A stretch of DNA of 64,000 nucleotides from Atkinsonella hypoxylon (Eukaryota; Ascomycota; Sordariomycetes; Hypocreales; Clavicipitaceae), in assembly GCA_000729835.1 (NCBI GenBank), contig JFHB01000091.1, positions 50,223 to 114,222 of the forward strand, read 5' to 3'. The notes under the pieces are model-generated. The model searched no databases. It saw nothing but the letters and a program-made list of their open reading frames with translations, and had not been told where the DNA came from. The stretch's first letter is position 1, and each line of letters begins with the position of its first letter. Shown piece by piece: positions 20,698 to 32,010 of this stretch. A program made the translations under genes and the position numbers.

Positions 20698-21875
20698 GGC
20701 CTTGGCGATGGATGGTACAGGGTCATGGGCCATAATGTCTTGCTTAAAAGTTATGAGTTGTAACTACTGCCATGCTTCCTCCTCTTACTTTTGTTCTATT
20801 CTGGCACTCTGTCCGACGTGTAGTTTGTGCTTCAGAGAGGCATGAGACGATACGTTCCCCCCTGCGCACTGCACCTACTGTAATTGCGCTTATATCGTTC
20901 GAGCCTACGGAGGACGTCGTCCGTATATACTCCATACAGAACAGTGTGCAGGCTTCAAAGCGAGTTCAATCATCTCCTTGAAAGCCGTAGGCTCCCGTCA
21001 TGTACCTACCAGTAGGCATCGGGTGCTGATTGAGCAAGCTATGCTGCTGGAGAGCCTGGTACCTCATATTCTTGCCAAGTTAGGAACCTTACAGGGCAAC
21101 GAGTACATACTTTAAAATCAGCATCTTGGCGGTACTCCGGATTCCCTGTTTTTAGGTTCGTCGTCGTCGTCTAGAAGTGGCTTGGGGGAAGAGGTACGCG
21201 CTGGGAGAGCCTCACGGTTATCCAAGAGTTGCATCGTCCATGCCGTGTAATTTCCGCAAACTTTGTCTCCCGCCGCGCCGAGTCAAATCATGTAATGTCT
21301 GGTCCTTTGTGTGCCCGAGAGCGCTATCATGCATATGCTGTCAGCTTGGCGCTTCTAAAATTCCCAGTCCCTGAACTGCCTTTTTGGTCCTAAAGAGATC
21401 CGCTTGCTCTCCCCAAACCATTCTTCTATCACGACTGCATGCGCATGGTGCTAACTTTGTCAAACTGCCTCGCTGAGCTTTCTAACATGTCCACCAAAGT
21501 AAGCACTAGCAAGGTGAGAGCTGAGTCTAACTCATCAGTGAAGTCGTAGTCTACGATGCTGAATAGTTGTCAGACGTGTCGGACATGACGACTGTCATCG
21601 CACCTCGCACTCGCACTCGATTCTAGCATAAACCTTTCCATCTCGCAAGTCCCCCCATGCTATTCTATTCTATGACCAAGAAAAAAAAACGAATAATGAA
21701 TGAGAAATCCCGTGTGTATCAAGAACTATGTTATAAGCATAAAACAGGAAGCGCGTATTCGCACAAGAAGGTGATGCGCCGTCGCAATGCTAAAACGTCC
21801 AACAACCTCGAAACAAACGGTAGATATTGCAAAATGGCCAAGAGTTGTATTGCTGTCGCCGCCACAGCTATATTA

Positions 21876-24800
21876 TCACCTTTTCTTCGGTACGAAAAGA
21901 CTGGGTTTGGCTTTCTTTCGTGGGCCTTGTGGCGGGGGTCTGTGTGCAGGCTGAATCCAGATTAGCATATAGCCAAGTAACACCATCTTCTTTTTCTTCA
22001 TATCTACCTTATTGTTGCTCATGGAACTGTGAGATTGATTTGATGACGAGGCCGATGCAGTTTGTCCTGGATTCAAGGGCATCCTTCTAGAATCCGTCGC
22101 CACTTGTGCTGGCGGCCGTTCCGGAGGAACCATTCCTAAAACGGACATTGCTGAGGGATCCTGCGGCGGCTTCATTGGCGTTGCCGTTTTCTGGCTAAAC
22201 TTGCCCATCAAACCACCTCGGGGTTTAGTACTTGCAATCTGCCTACAGATTAGAATCCGGTCACTACAGTGAGAATGCTGGCTGATTTGCGCAGGCAATC
22301 ATTGAGCACGTACCCTTTTTGGAGCCTGCTGTCCAGAACCAGTGCCATCCAGAGCACGTTTTTTAATCTCAGAGCCTCGAGTGTCCGATGTGTGAATGAC
22401 AGGCAGCCCATCATTGCGGGCCAAATCATGATTTATAACACGGTCAGCATTTCTTTCCAGTTGAGTCACTTCAGCGGAAGGACGATGCGGTACTGCCGTT
22501 GTGGAATGAGCTAGCCTCAAGTCGTCATTTGGATTTGGCGCGTCAGTCATATCGACATCCTTGGGAGACAAATGTTGGATAGGAGTATAAGCTGATGGAT
22601 CAGCTTGCTGTAGAGGCTGCCTAAGCAAGCCTAAAATGTCTCCTTTGGTATAGCAATCGCGAATTTGCGCGTCCTCAATCAACTTCTTCCAGAACTCGCC
22701 TTGAACTAGGGCTCTGGAATCTCCAAGAATCCATAAAGACGACTTAGCGCGTGTAAGACCAACGTTCATGCGTCGAATATCCGTCATGAAACCAATGCCG
22801 CCCGTTGAGCTAGCTCGTACGCACGAAAAGATGATAATCTCGCATTCACGACCTTGAAATGCGTCTGTCGTGTTGAACTCAATAATGTCGGTGATGTCTT
22901 CTCCGAACCGACTCCGGAAGCGATTCCGTAGCTCAAAAAGCTGCGCCTTATACGGTGTGATGATGCCAATCTTGCCAGTCAAATCACATTGCTTGTACTC
23001 TCTGCGGAAGCGGTCATACATCTCCATAGCCACTTCCAATTCTCTCGTATTGACCAGAGACTGGCCTCTGCGACCTTTGCTTTGCACACCTTCCACGTCG
23101 AAAAAGCGGTAGGGGCCAAGCAAAGCACTCTTATGCCACGGTTGCTGACGGAGCTGGAACATGTCCTGTCCATCTTGCAGTTGCCCTTCGTAAAATTCTT
23201 TGCTAGGAAATTTACTGATTTCGGGGTGCATGCGATATTGCATGTCAAGCAGATGCACACACTTGGGATGATTTTGCTGCATTCGCACGAACAAACTCTG
23301 GTCGTAGCCAAATCGCGCAGCGGACTGGGACAGCACTGTCGGTGGCAGTTGCTTTGGATCACCCACGAGGATGCACTTACAGCAGCCGTACTTTAACGGA
23401 ATCAGTGCGCTCAATTCGACACACTGCGCCGCTTCGTCGATAATGACCGTCTCAAATTCCACGTCGAGGTTGCGAAACATTTCATGTCCACTACCACTGA
23501 GTGTGGCACAAATGACATGGGCCGAGTTGAGAATTTCCTGTTGCACTTGCCGCCGTCGCATTTCCATTTCTCGAGCCAAAGAATTTCCGCTGTCCTTGTT
23601 GGCGTCAATCTGCTTTCCAATCTGCATTTGTTGCCGCTTCATTTCATCAAACTTTCTGTTGAGATTCTGCTGAGTATCACGATCGCCTTTCGCGCGTGCC
23701 TCCTCTACACGCAGTCGAAGGTTCGAAATTTCTTCTTTAAGTTTGGCCGCATCCTCATGAAGCTTGTCTCGTTCTGCCTTGGCCTTATCTTTGGTTTTAT
23801 CACCCTCCAATCGAAGACGGACAAGCTCGTCCAAGGTAACATCTTTCACCGCAGCATTGATGGCATCGCTTCGGCCGAGGCGAAGTACATTGATGGGCTT
23901 TGTCTTTCCGCTACTTGTTTTAACGCCATTCTTGAGACGAAGAACCAATTCATCGACAGCTGCGTTACTTGGAGCACAGACAAGTAGCTTTTTGGGACGC
24001 CCCTGAGCTGCCGGTGTTACTGATGCCAATGGTCGCAAGGGAGCGCCTACAGGTACACCGTTTGAAGCTTGAGCCAGCTGTTCTGATAGCAAAGAGCCTA
24101 CCATTGCAGTAATGGTTTTTGTTTTACCCGTACCGGGGGGTCTAAGGCTAGGTTAGCATTGAGCAACATTTCACATCTGGCCACTACATACCCTTGAATA
24201 AGTGTGAAGCCATCATTCTCGTGAGCTCCAAGCACTGCCAGTGCTTGTCCACGATTGAGCACCCAGTTCTGCATGGTATTCGATATTCTTTCGTCTCCGT
24301 AGCGAATGATTGGTGACGGCTCAGCTTTCAATATCTCATCCATGAGGTCATAATATTGCAGACTCTCCAACGCAGCATACTCTCTCTCGATGGTTGTCAT
24401 ATTTGTCACCTTGACACCATGTGCACTAGTTCCTGGATTCAATAAAACAGACAACGGGTTGTTTCTTGAGGCGACCCGGTAGGTAATTTCAACAAGGTCC
24501 TTTTTGTATGTTATCCGATGGATTCTGGCCAGACAATGCCTGGCTTCTGGACTATCCAGGGGGTTCTCGGCTTCGGAGACGAGAAGAATGTCACCCTCTG
24601 ACACGCCTCTTTCTCGATTCTGAGCAACAGGCATAGTAAAAGCCACTTCTAAAAAGCTGTCCACACTTGCGCGACTTGTAATTTTCATGCCAAAAGGCTG
24701 GGTCGTGACCTCGTCCTTGGCCGTTACAAAAGACCGCCAGGCCTCGGACGCCAGCAGAGGGAAAAATGTGGCTTGGTAAGATTGGGGATCAGAATACTTC

Positions 24801-27800
24801 GTAGCAACCTCAGATGCTGCTGGTCCATTTGGTGGATCATTACCTTCGTGAAAAATGTCCCACGCCAGAATGGTGTTGTGTAGTCTATCCATTGGCGGAA
24901 TCAACCGTGCCCTCATCTCTTTAACAGATCTTTGCTGTCGAATCTTCTTGACTGGCCGGCGAAGCCTGTCTCTCAAGGCCTGTTGCCGTCTTCTTTCGTG
25001 TTCATCCAAACTTTTCACACCGCCGGTGCTCAGATTGGCGAGTTGGCCTTCAGAATCAGAGTCGTCGCTATCAGGGTCTGAGTCTTCATCGGAGCTATTA
25101 ACCATGATCTCACTTCGACCGTGGTCTTTCCCTGCAATGCCGAGACTATGGATACCTGAGCTCTCGCCAGGTACCGTCTCTCCCCGAATCTTTTTAGCCC
25201 TTGCAATTGCCTCGGCATCTCTCTTGGCCTTCTCAGCCTTCTCCCTCTGTCTACTCTCCTTGAGTGCCGATATGGCCTTGTGATCGGGAACTTTAGCCTT
25301 AGCTTTTGCCTGTTGTGCGGCAAGCTGCTTGAGGATCGGGCTGTCTGCAGATCGACTGAACTCGAGGACATCATCTCGATTGGTTCGTCTAGTTTTCACA
25401 GGCTCCGAGCCCATACTACCTGGTGGCGCCGACTTCGACCATGCATCAAGTCTACTTTGCGTTTTTATCTTGGCTTTACCAGCAGTGGATCCGCGGTCCG
25501 AAATCTCTGGCGTCACTCCAAGCTGGACGATCTGCACTTCCTCATCGTGACCAAGTGCTTGCAGCAATTCTGCTCGCTGTTGATCGTTTAGGTTCGTGGA
25601 ACGGATGTATTTTCCTAGGGTGCCTGTCGGAATGCAAGCATCTGTTATCAACTTTCGGGAACCAACATTAATCTCAAGTTTGTTTTCCCGGAGCCGCGTT
25701 AGAATCTTGCAGAGGACTCTGACCGTCACATCAACTAGCCATCTGTCCTTTAGCCGGATCATATTCTCCATTCCTCGAAAATTATCTTTTGCCGGGCCTA
25801 AAATGATAGGCATCATGTCTCGTTCATCCTTGCCCAGGGCGGTTACAGAGGTAAGAAGACCGTCTTCCGCAATAAGAGCTTCTGCCAATTCCATGATTTC
25901 GCGACAAAACTCAGTCATGATACTGTTTGGAATGTAAAATGACCAGGACTCAATGTTTAGGCAAGACTTTGAAACGAATCTCCACTGTTCATTCCACCAC
26001 CGCAGCACTATGGCGACGGACTTTGCGTTGAGTTCTTTGGTTCTAAGAACTCCAGTCGATGTATTTGATAGGCCCTGAAGTACGTCTCGGTTCATATTGA
26101 GGAGTGGACGGATCGGTCCCCAAGGGAAAGGGGGCTTCAGAATTCTTTCCAGTGTCCACACAATGGAGGATAATGTTTGCTCGGGATGATGCTCCGACAT
26201 GTGTTGAAATGCTGAACTGCGTGAAAGTTCCCCCGTCCAGCTTTTGAGTATCTCGGCCGACCCTTCGGCCAGATCAGAATCACCATGAACTGAAAGCCCG
26301 ACAATTACCTGAAATGGCAAGCGATCGCTAAACATCATGTTCAGGTCCGTGGTATCCATCTCTGATATCCGAGTTAAAATACGCGTCAAACCACTGGCAG
26401 TGGCAGTCAAGGAATTATTGAAACGTTGACTCGATTCGTCTAATTTGTTGTCGGCCTTGCGTGGTCTTATCTGTTCCACAGAGATGAGGGATCCGAGAGA
26501 TATCAGGATATCTCTGGCAAGAGGAACTTGATCTGCAGCGGCGACGAACATTTCGACTATACCCTCCCAGAATGCCTCGGAATTCCGAACTATCGTTGAC
26601 TGGAGCTGCTTGCTGCTGTGAATTGCTTGGAATTCTTCTGCAAACATCTTCATATCTAATCGCATGGCGGCTTGAAGAACCGATTTGGCAGCGTCCGAAA
26701 CTTTGAATGTTGTCCACCCTTCACAAGCATTCCGTGGCGGGTGCAAATTCTCCATGATGAGGTCTTTGTACTTGCCAACAAGGTTGAATGCCGCGCTTGC
26801 GTATAGGTGGATGGTCCCGGACACGATATGCGTGGACGGATCCAGAAAGGACTTCAAGGTAAAATTCATGGCATCAAATCCAGCCCGAATACAAGCTGAC
26901 CGACCAGGCTCGCTAATGAAAGGGTCGTTGATCATGTTGCCTAGCAGAGTTTGCATGAGAACCTCACAGGCGTCATACCGGCGATCTCGCGATAATGACG
27001 TAAGCCAGGGCAGGATCCATGAAGTAGGAAAAGGGACGACCTCTGTGTCCATACTGAACCCCGTCCAGCAATCTTCCAAGGATTGATTGAGTAAATGTTT
27101 GTAAAGCGGGCTGCCAAAAAGTAGATCAGCGATTACGTTCGGTCTGGCGTCACCAACAACGTCCCAGAGAGCCTTGGGGGATTGCTGTAAAAACGTCGTA
27201 AGCACTCGAATCGTTACTACCAAAACCCCTTCCGAACGACAAGAGATGTGCCGGAAAAGCAAATCGTAAATGTCAGGACTCCCTGACCGTAAATCCAAGC
27301 TGCGAAGACGGCTTAGAATTAGAGACTCTGGCAGCTTGGTTAAAATTATCTCAAAACCCGCCCAAAATCTTTCGATTTCTAAGAAGATCTCCGGTGGCGG
27401 CTGATTGATATCTTTTCGGCTTATGTCGTCGAGGGCAGAAATTAGACCATCGCTCACGGCCCAGTCGAATTGTGCATCTGTGATCGACCCAGCCTCAACC
27501 GCCTTCCAATTCTCCTCAGCCCATTTACGCCGGTCGTCATTTTTTTGGTCAAACAGAAAGTACGTCATTCCCGGTAAAGGATCCTTGCTCCCAAGCTTCA
27601 GATAAGTTTTGCCCTGCAAGCGCATGAAGACATACTGAAAGACCTTGCGCTGTTCTGGATCAGCCATATAGGGCATACAGCAAAGCGCCTCATAAACAGC
27701 TAGGAGTACTGTAGGCAAATTCTCCCCGAGCTGTGTCTTCTTAAAAGTAGCTCCACTATCTTCGATTTTGCTTATGTAGTCCTTCGCCCAAGTAAGGTTG

Positions 27801-28273
27801 GCTGTGATTCTGGCGATATCTAATCGGTCGAGCATGTGCCGAATATGCTCGACTACATCTTCATTCCATTTCCTATACATTTTTAGCTACTACTTAACCA
27901 ACATGTTGATGGAAACATACTCGGAGAATCTTTGCAGATACACCGGCCGCCGCATGTGCCAGTTCAAAACGCAATCCGAACATGTCCTGAGTGTTTGCTC
28001 CAGCCTTTCCTTGAACTCTTCTAGCCATTTTCCGGCAGCGTTTTTGTCGAAGCCAAATATTAAGCTGTTCCAATAAGTGATTTCGATGCGACGGTTGCCC
28101 TGTTCGATTCGTTGCTTCTTCTCGTCGATAGAGATTGTTGATGCAGGGTTGTCGAAAGGTTTGTAGTCCTCAGAGTCGTCTGAAGCGATTTTCGGACAGA
28201 GAAGATGGCAGTCAGGTGGAAGCTTTTGAAGGTCGGCGTACCATTTAGCAAGCTCCTCGTTGAGTTCCGACAT
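21876..28273 (-). CDS. SEN1: SEN1-type RNA/DNA helicase, 2,074 aa, four exons
   Basis: SF1B helicase that resolves RNA:DNA hybrids and terminates non-coding Pol II transcripts. Exons are 28273-27921, 27872-24192, 24141-22314 and 22238-21876; the introns (48, 50 and 75 bp) all have GTATGT or GTACGT donors and AG acceptors with continuous frames. The N-terminal about 700 residues are the helical Sen1 N-domain (MSELNEELAKWYADLQ, later KWNEDVVEHIRHMLDRLDIA). A charged linker precedes the helicase core. Motif I is split by intron 2 and reads QGPPGTGKTKT with Lys about 1351. Motif II is VIIDEAAQCVELSAL (about 1580), followed by GDPKQLPPTVLS, QYRMHPEIS, ITPYKAQ, TTDAFQGRECEIIIFSCVR and RMNVGLTRAKSSLWILG. 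A charged coiled-coil insertion (KAKAERDKLHEDAAKLKEE) lies between Ia and II, as in Sen1/UPF1 stalks. The C-terminal exon is basic and proline-rich (RPPPQGPRKKAKPS), like the Sen1 nuclear-localisation tail. Confidence 0.96.
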
Positions 28274-29474
28274 ATTGGCTATGGCATCCGCGACCCATCT
28301 CCAACGGCGAGTCGTTCGGATGATGATTAAAAAGAAAGATTCTCGGGCGATCCAATAATTCCCACAAGTTTCTTTTCAAGAGTAAAAGTCTACCTTGTCA
28401 GATTGTCGTGGTTATCGCAGTGAGACAAGAACCGTTCGGTGGATTCAGTCAGCACCTAGTCCGCAGAATTTAGCAGAGTTACAAGCACAAATGGACCAGC
28501 CACCAGCTCGGAGTGGCTGAAACAAGGCAGAGAAAGACACCTGAGCTGTTCTACTACTCTGTGGCTTCTCTGTTGCAGTTGTTTGGTCGAGGTATGATTA
28601 CGTGGGTGTTGAGAGGTGGGAGTTGCGAAGGCCAAGGCAAGGGCAGTCGTCAAAATTTAGATGAAGACGCCGCCGGAGCCTCGCTTGTTGCTGACGCGTT
28701 AAGTGGTAGAACGAGCGCGTACGTACAGTAAAGTGGAGTGGGTGGCAGCTATAACAATACCGGACCTCACCTTGGGTCATCTACAGGCTCTGGCAGTTGT
28801 CGCAACAGTTGCGACGTATACCAGACGACGGCAGCTGTCGGCCTGGGGAGCGTTCAACTTGACCCACTTGATACTATAATATGTACCTACCTGGTAGGTA
28901 AGTTGGACAAGTCGCTTAAACGGTCCAACTTGGATCACTTGCGCCGGTGTGAAATCCTTTTCTACCCGAGTTAGACATAAGGAATACATCTTTATGGCTG
29001 CCTGGTGTTGCTTCTAATCAAATATTCTAACTCTATTTACAAAAGGGATTGCGACATTGCGATTTTCGATCTAACTCAAAATTGCGTATAATATGACCAG
29101 CTATGTCTGCCATTCTTTGTGAGGAAGAATTAAGTTGAGTATGCCCGATTTATCGATGGGTCCTGTGCAAACAGCGAGCTTCAAGGTGACAGCATTTCCC
29201 GTGTGTCTCGAAATGAATACTTCTACTCTTCTCCAGAGGCTGCTTTGCTCTCACAGACAGGACGAGAACCATTTTCGCATAATCTCTTACCTCTTAACTG
29301 TACCCAAGTTGACATCATCCCCTCTTTCGCTTGTGAGCCTGCCGAGTACTTGATGCTATTCCTCAAATTCACAGACACTCTTCGGAGTCACTGGAAACAT
29401 TCTGTGTTGGCATTTCATTTCAACAACTTTTGCTCATTTTTTTTCTTGCCTTTTCTTCATTCTCGAAGCATAAG
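28274..29474. other. Divergent promoter region of SEN1 and the RID methyltransferase
   Basis: No supported gene. Includes the near-palindrome TACCTACCTGGTAGGTA (28884-28900). The last about 50 bp before 29475 are a strong pyrimidine tract ending in AAG, so an unrecognised upstream exon of the methyltransferase cannot be excluded, although no convincing ATG-bearing exon was found. Confidence 0.55.
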
Positions 29475-31397
29475 ATGCGAGCTCACACGTTCCGTGTAGC
29501 AGACAGCTTAGATGAATCTCACAGGAACAGCATCGCACGTTCCTGCACACTCGATTTCGACGAAAACGATCAGACCGATGGATTCAGTCTCGTCGAAGAT
29601 ATTATAGACTTGACTTCTGAATCTTTGTGTTTCGAGTCATCCAACTATTTGAGTTCTGCCAATTTCCCATCACAGACACGTCGCTTTCATGTGGGTGATG
29701 TTCTAGAAGTTCGAGATACCGTGCTTGACCAATATACTCTTGATTTCATCAAAGTCACAGCAGTAATAGAAGGCAACTCACAAGGGGAGACTTTAGAAGG
29801 AATTCCTTTTACAAGAACTAGAAATTTGAGGGGGCAGCTACCGAAGAAACACAATGAAGTGTGTATGATGCTGCGATTCCAACGTCAAGATCAACTTCAT
29901 CTGGATAGTCGACCAGTATCAGTCTCTATCAAGTCACATTTTGTCGTCAGAAAGCAAAACATGATTATAACTAACGCAATTTATCCGGAGTTTACAGTTC
30001 CGCAGGGAACTTTGTCGTCAACAGAGTTCATTAGTGCAAGAGCTGCTCTCAAAGATCACACTACACTCGTCTGCCGATGGAAGTGCACAGTCATTCTTGC
30101 TGAAAACGGTGGAGAGCCCAAAGCTGAAGAAGAGTCCATTGAACGAATTACACCTGAAGAAGTATCACAGCCGCAATTTCTCGTGCCAGAACAGACACTC
30201 TGCAATAGATGGCGCGGTGGTCGCCACAAAGGTGGCTCTTGGCATGATGATCACCTCTCGCTTATCCAGTGTGAGGAATCTGAGTTGGCAGATGACGTCG
30301 ATTCACCAAGGCCACCCGGTCAGAAATACACGCTTTTCGATGCCTTTTCTGGCGCTAGAGGCGTCTCGAGAGGTGCTCAGAGCGCTGGGTTCAAAGTCGT
30401 TTATGCCGTTGACAACGACCCTGCTGTCTGGGATACGTATTCTGTAAATTTCCCAGATACCCTCTTGTACAAAATGTCTATCGACTGCTTCGTTCGACAG
30501 GCATACAACACGTCTCTTCCTCGTCCAGACATTCTGCACATATCTCCACCATGTCAATACTTCTCACCAGCACACACGAGATCCTGCGCCCACGATGAAG
30601 CAAATACAGATGCTATTTTGTGCTGCAGCGAGCTAGTGCATAAGCTACGTCCGCGACTCCTCACTCTAGAGCAGACATTTGGGTTGAAGTTCGAAAAGCA
30701 TCAGGCCTATTTTCACTCACTTATCGGGGATCTGACTCAACATGGATACTCTGTCCGATGGAAAATTGTCAAACTATGTAAATGGGGTTCGGCTCAAACT
30801 CGCAGACGCTTGATTATACTCGCGGCAGGTCCAGGAGAGCGTCTTCCTCCATTCCCCGACGCCACTCATTCCGATAACGTGACAACCTCTTTATTGCCCT
30901 ATACTACGATTCGGAAGGCTCTGAGCAGGATCAGACCTGGTGATGCTTTGCATGATCTGACTTCTGTGACGCGCTTCAACCCTCCTCGTCCTCGTCTAAG
31001 CTTTGACACACAGATCGGAACTATTCTGACCAACGCGTCTAATTTTTACTACCCGGACGGCAAACGCAACTACACTCTCCGAGAATTCGCCTGCTTGCAG
31101 GGGTTTCCGGTATGCCATCAATTTAAAGGGACTAAACAAAGCATTAGACGTCAAATAGGCAACGCTTTCCCGCCCAACACAGTAAAAGTTTTATACAAAC
31201 ACCTCAAAGCGTGGCTCCTAAAACAAGATCGCGTAGAAACCGGCCGATCAATATCGTCACAGCTCATAATTTTGGACGGAGAATCTGCCAATGGGCCGTC
31301 AGATAGCATGGATCTAGAGCAAGACACATCTTATGCTAGTCTACCAGGGTCGAGTGGCACAATGGATGAACATGCCATGGTGTTTGATTTAACATAA
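29475..31397 (+). CDS. rid: RID/Masc1-type DNA cytosine C5-methyltransferase, 640 aa
   Basis: Homologue of Neurospora RID and Ascobolus Masc1, needed for repeat-induced point mutation and premeiotic methylation of duplicated DNA (family knowledge). Motif I is YTLFDAFSGARGVSRGAQSA (from residue 285). Motif IV is HISPPCQYFSPAHT with catalytic Cys360. Motif VI reads LTLEQTFGL: the EQT tripeptide (399-401) replaces the ENV of other C5 methyltransferases and is the hallmark of this family. Motif VIII is QTRRRLIIL, the target-recognition side has REFACLQGFP, and motif X is QIGNAFPPNTVKVLYKHL. The N-terminal about 280 residues contain a BAH-like region (FHVGDVLEVRDTVLDQ..IKVTAV). All catalytic motifs are intact with no RIP-like stops. 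ATG 29475 is the first ATG in frame. It is head-to-head with SEN1 and followed on the same strand by an SF1 helicase. Confidence 0.94.
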   Translation: MRAHTFRVADSLDESHRNSIARSCTLDFDENDQTDGFSLVEDIIDLTSESLCFESSNYLSSANFPSQTRRFHVGDVLEVRDTVLDQYTLDFIKVTAVIEGNSQGETLEGIPFTRTRNLRGQLPKKHNEVCMMLRFQRQDQLHLDSRPVSVSIKSHFVVRKQNMIITNAIYPEFTVPQGTLSSTEFISARAALKDHTTLVCRWKCTVILAENGGEPKAEEESIERITPEEVSQPQFLVPEQTLCNRWRGGRHKGGSWHDDHLSLIQCEESELADDVDSPRPPGQKYTLFDAFSGARGVSRGAQSAGFKVVYAVDNDPAVWDTYSVNFPDTLLYKMSIDCFVRQAYNTSLPRPDILHISPPCQYFSPAHTRSCAHDEANTDAILCCSELVHKLRPRLLTLEQTFGLKFEKHQAYFHSLIGDLTQHGYSVRWKIVKLCKWGSAQTRRRLIILAAGPGERLPPFPDATHSDNVTTSLLPYTTIRKALSRIRPGDALHDLTSVTRFNPPRPRLSFDTQIGTILTNASNFYYPDGKRNYTLREFACLQGFPVCHQFKGTKQSIRRQIGNAFPPNTVKVLYKHLKAWLLKQDRVETGRSISSQLIILDGESANGPSDSMDLEQDTSYASLPGSSGTMDEHAMVFDLT

Positions 31398-32010
31398 TGG
31401 ACCAGGAAAGGAAGAAGGGATTTTCCTCCAACTCGCTCACCATATCATGATGTATTGTTACTGCTGAACGACACCTGATGGTAACTGTAGAAACAAAAGA
31501 ATTATGTGAAGTGTATCTAATGTGGGATGGAAACGCGGGGACTGTCGCGCAGGAGGTCCCATTTGCACTGGGCCTTCTTGAATTGTCGCTTGGAATATAC
31601 GAAATCAGTGACGTTTCTTTGTTAGCGGGTTTAGGATGCTTTCCGCAAGTGCGTATCATCACAGTGTAAGCAGCTGGCACCGGAAAGTTGCGAGCCAGGG
31701 CTAGCAGTTGCAGACGGTTGCGCGTGCAACTGCTGAGCAGGCAGTGACAACTGCTCTAATCTCTCACTAAGGTGCGGGTGAGCTTCCTCTGTCTGACAAG
31801 TGCACATTCCGCTGCTTTACCTCCTGTCAAATTCACATCCAACTCGGACCTCATTCCCGATGTGAAGTTCGGGCAACTCTCTGTTGTTAGCTTCAAGTGA
31901 TTCCAGTGACATAGGATTTCCATCATCTTTGACAATTGACAAATCATTGTCTCTGCTTTTTTTTTTTTTTTACTAGTTTGGAACAAAGACGCATACGCCA
32001 ATCGGTGAGG
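31398..32010. other. Intergenic between RID and the SF1 helicase
   Basis: 613 bp. The T-run at 31959-31972 (TTTTTTTTTTTTTTAC) sits about 40 bp before the helicase start. No gene seen. Confidence 0.5.

Larger units (their letters stand above)
18590..21875. other. 3.3 kb repeat-rich intergenic spacer
   Basis: No gene supported. It contains a GAGCAT hexamer array (18666-18708), a GGAAA/GAAAA array (19381-19522), stacked repeats at 20594-20697, two perfect TACGGAGTA/TACTCCGTA motifs (19855-19863, 20453-20461) and near-matches at about 20926 and 21131. Open frames of 60-210 codons here run through the repeats or lack ATGs and splice support. I looked for tRNA A/B boxes and transposase-like motifs and saw none. 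Confidence 0.6.

Noticed and set aside
21990..22030. A 33-bp intron near the SEN1 C-terminus (GTGTTACTTG..ATTCAG)
   Set aside because: Too short for a fungal intron and in-frame reading through it gives a plausible basic tail.
29140..29470. Upstream coding exon for the RID gene
   Set aside because: A pyrimidine tract and AAG before 29475 resemble an acceptor, but no ATG-bearing exon with a matching donor phase was found.
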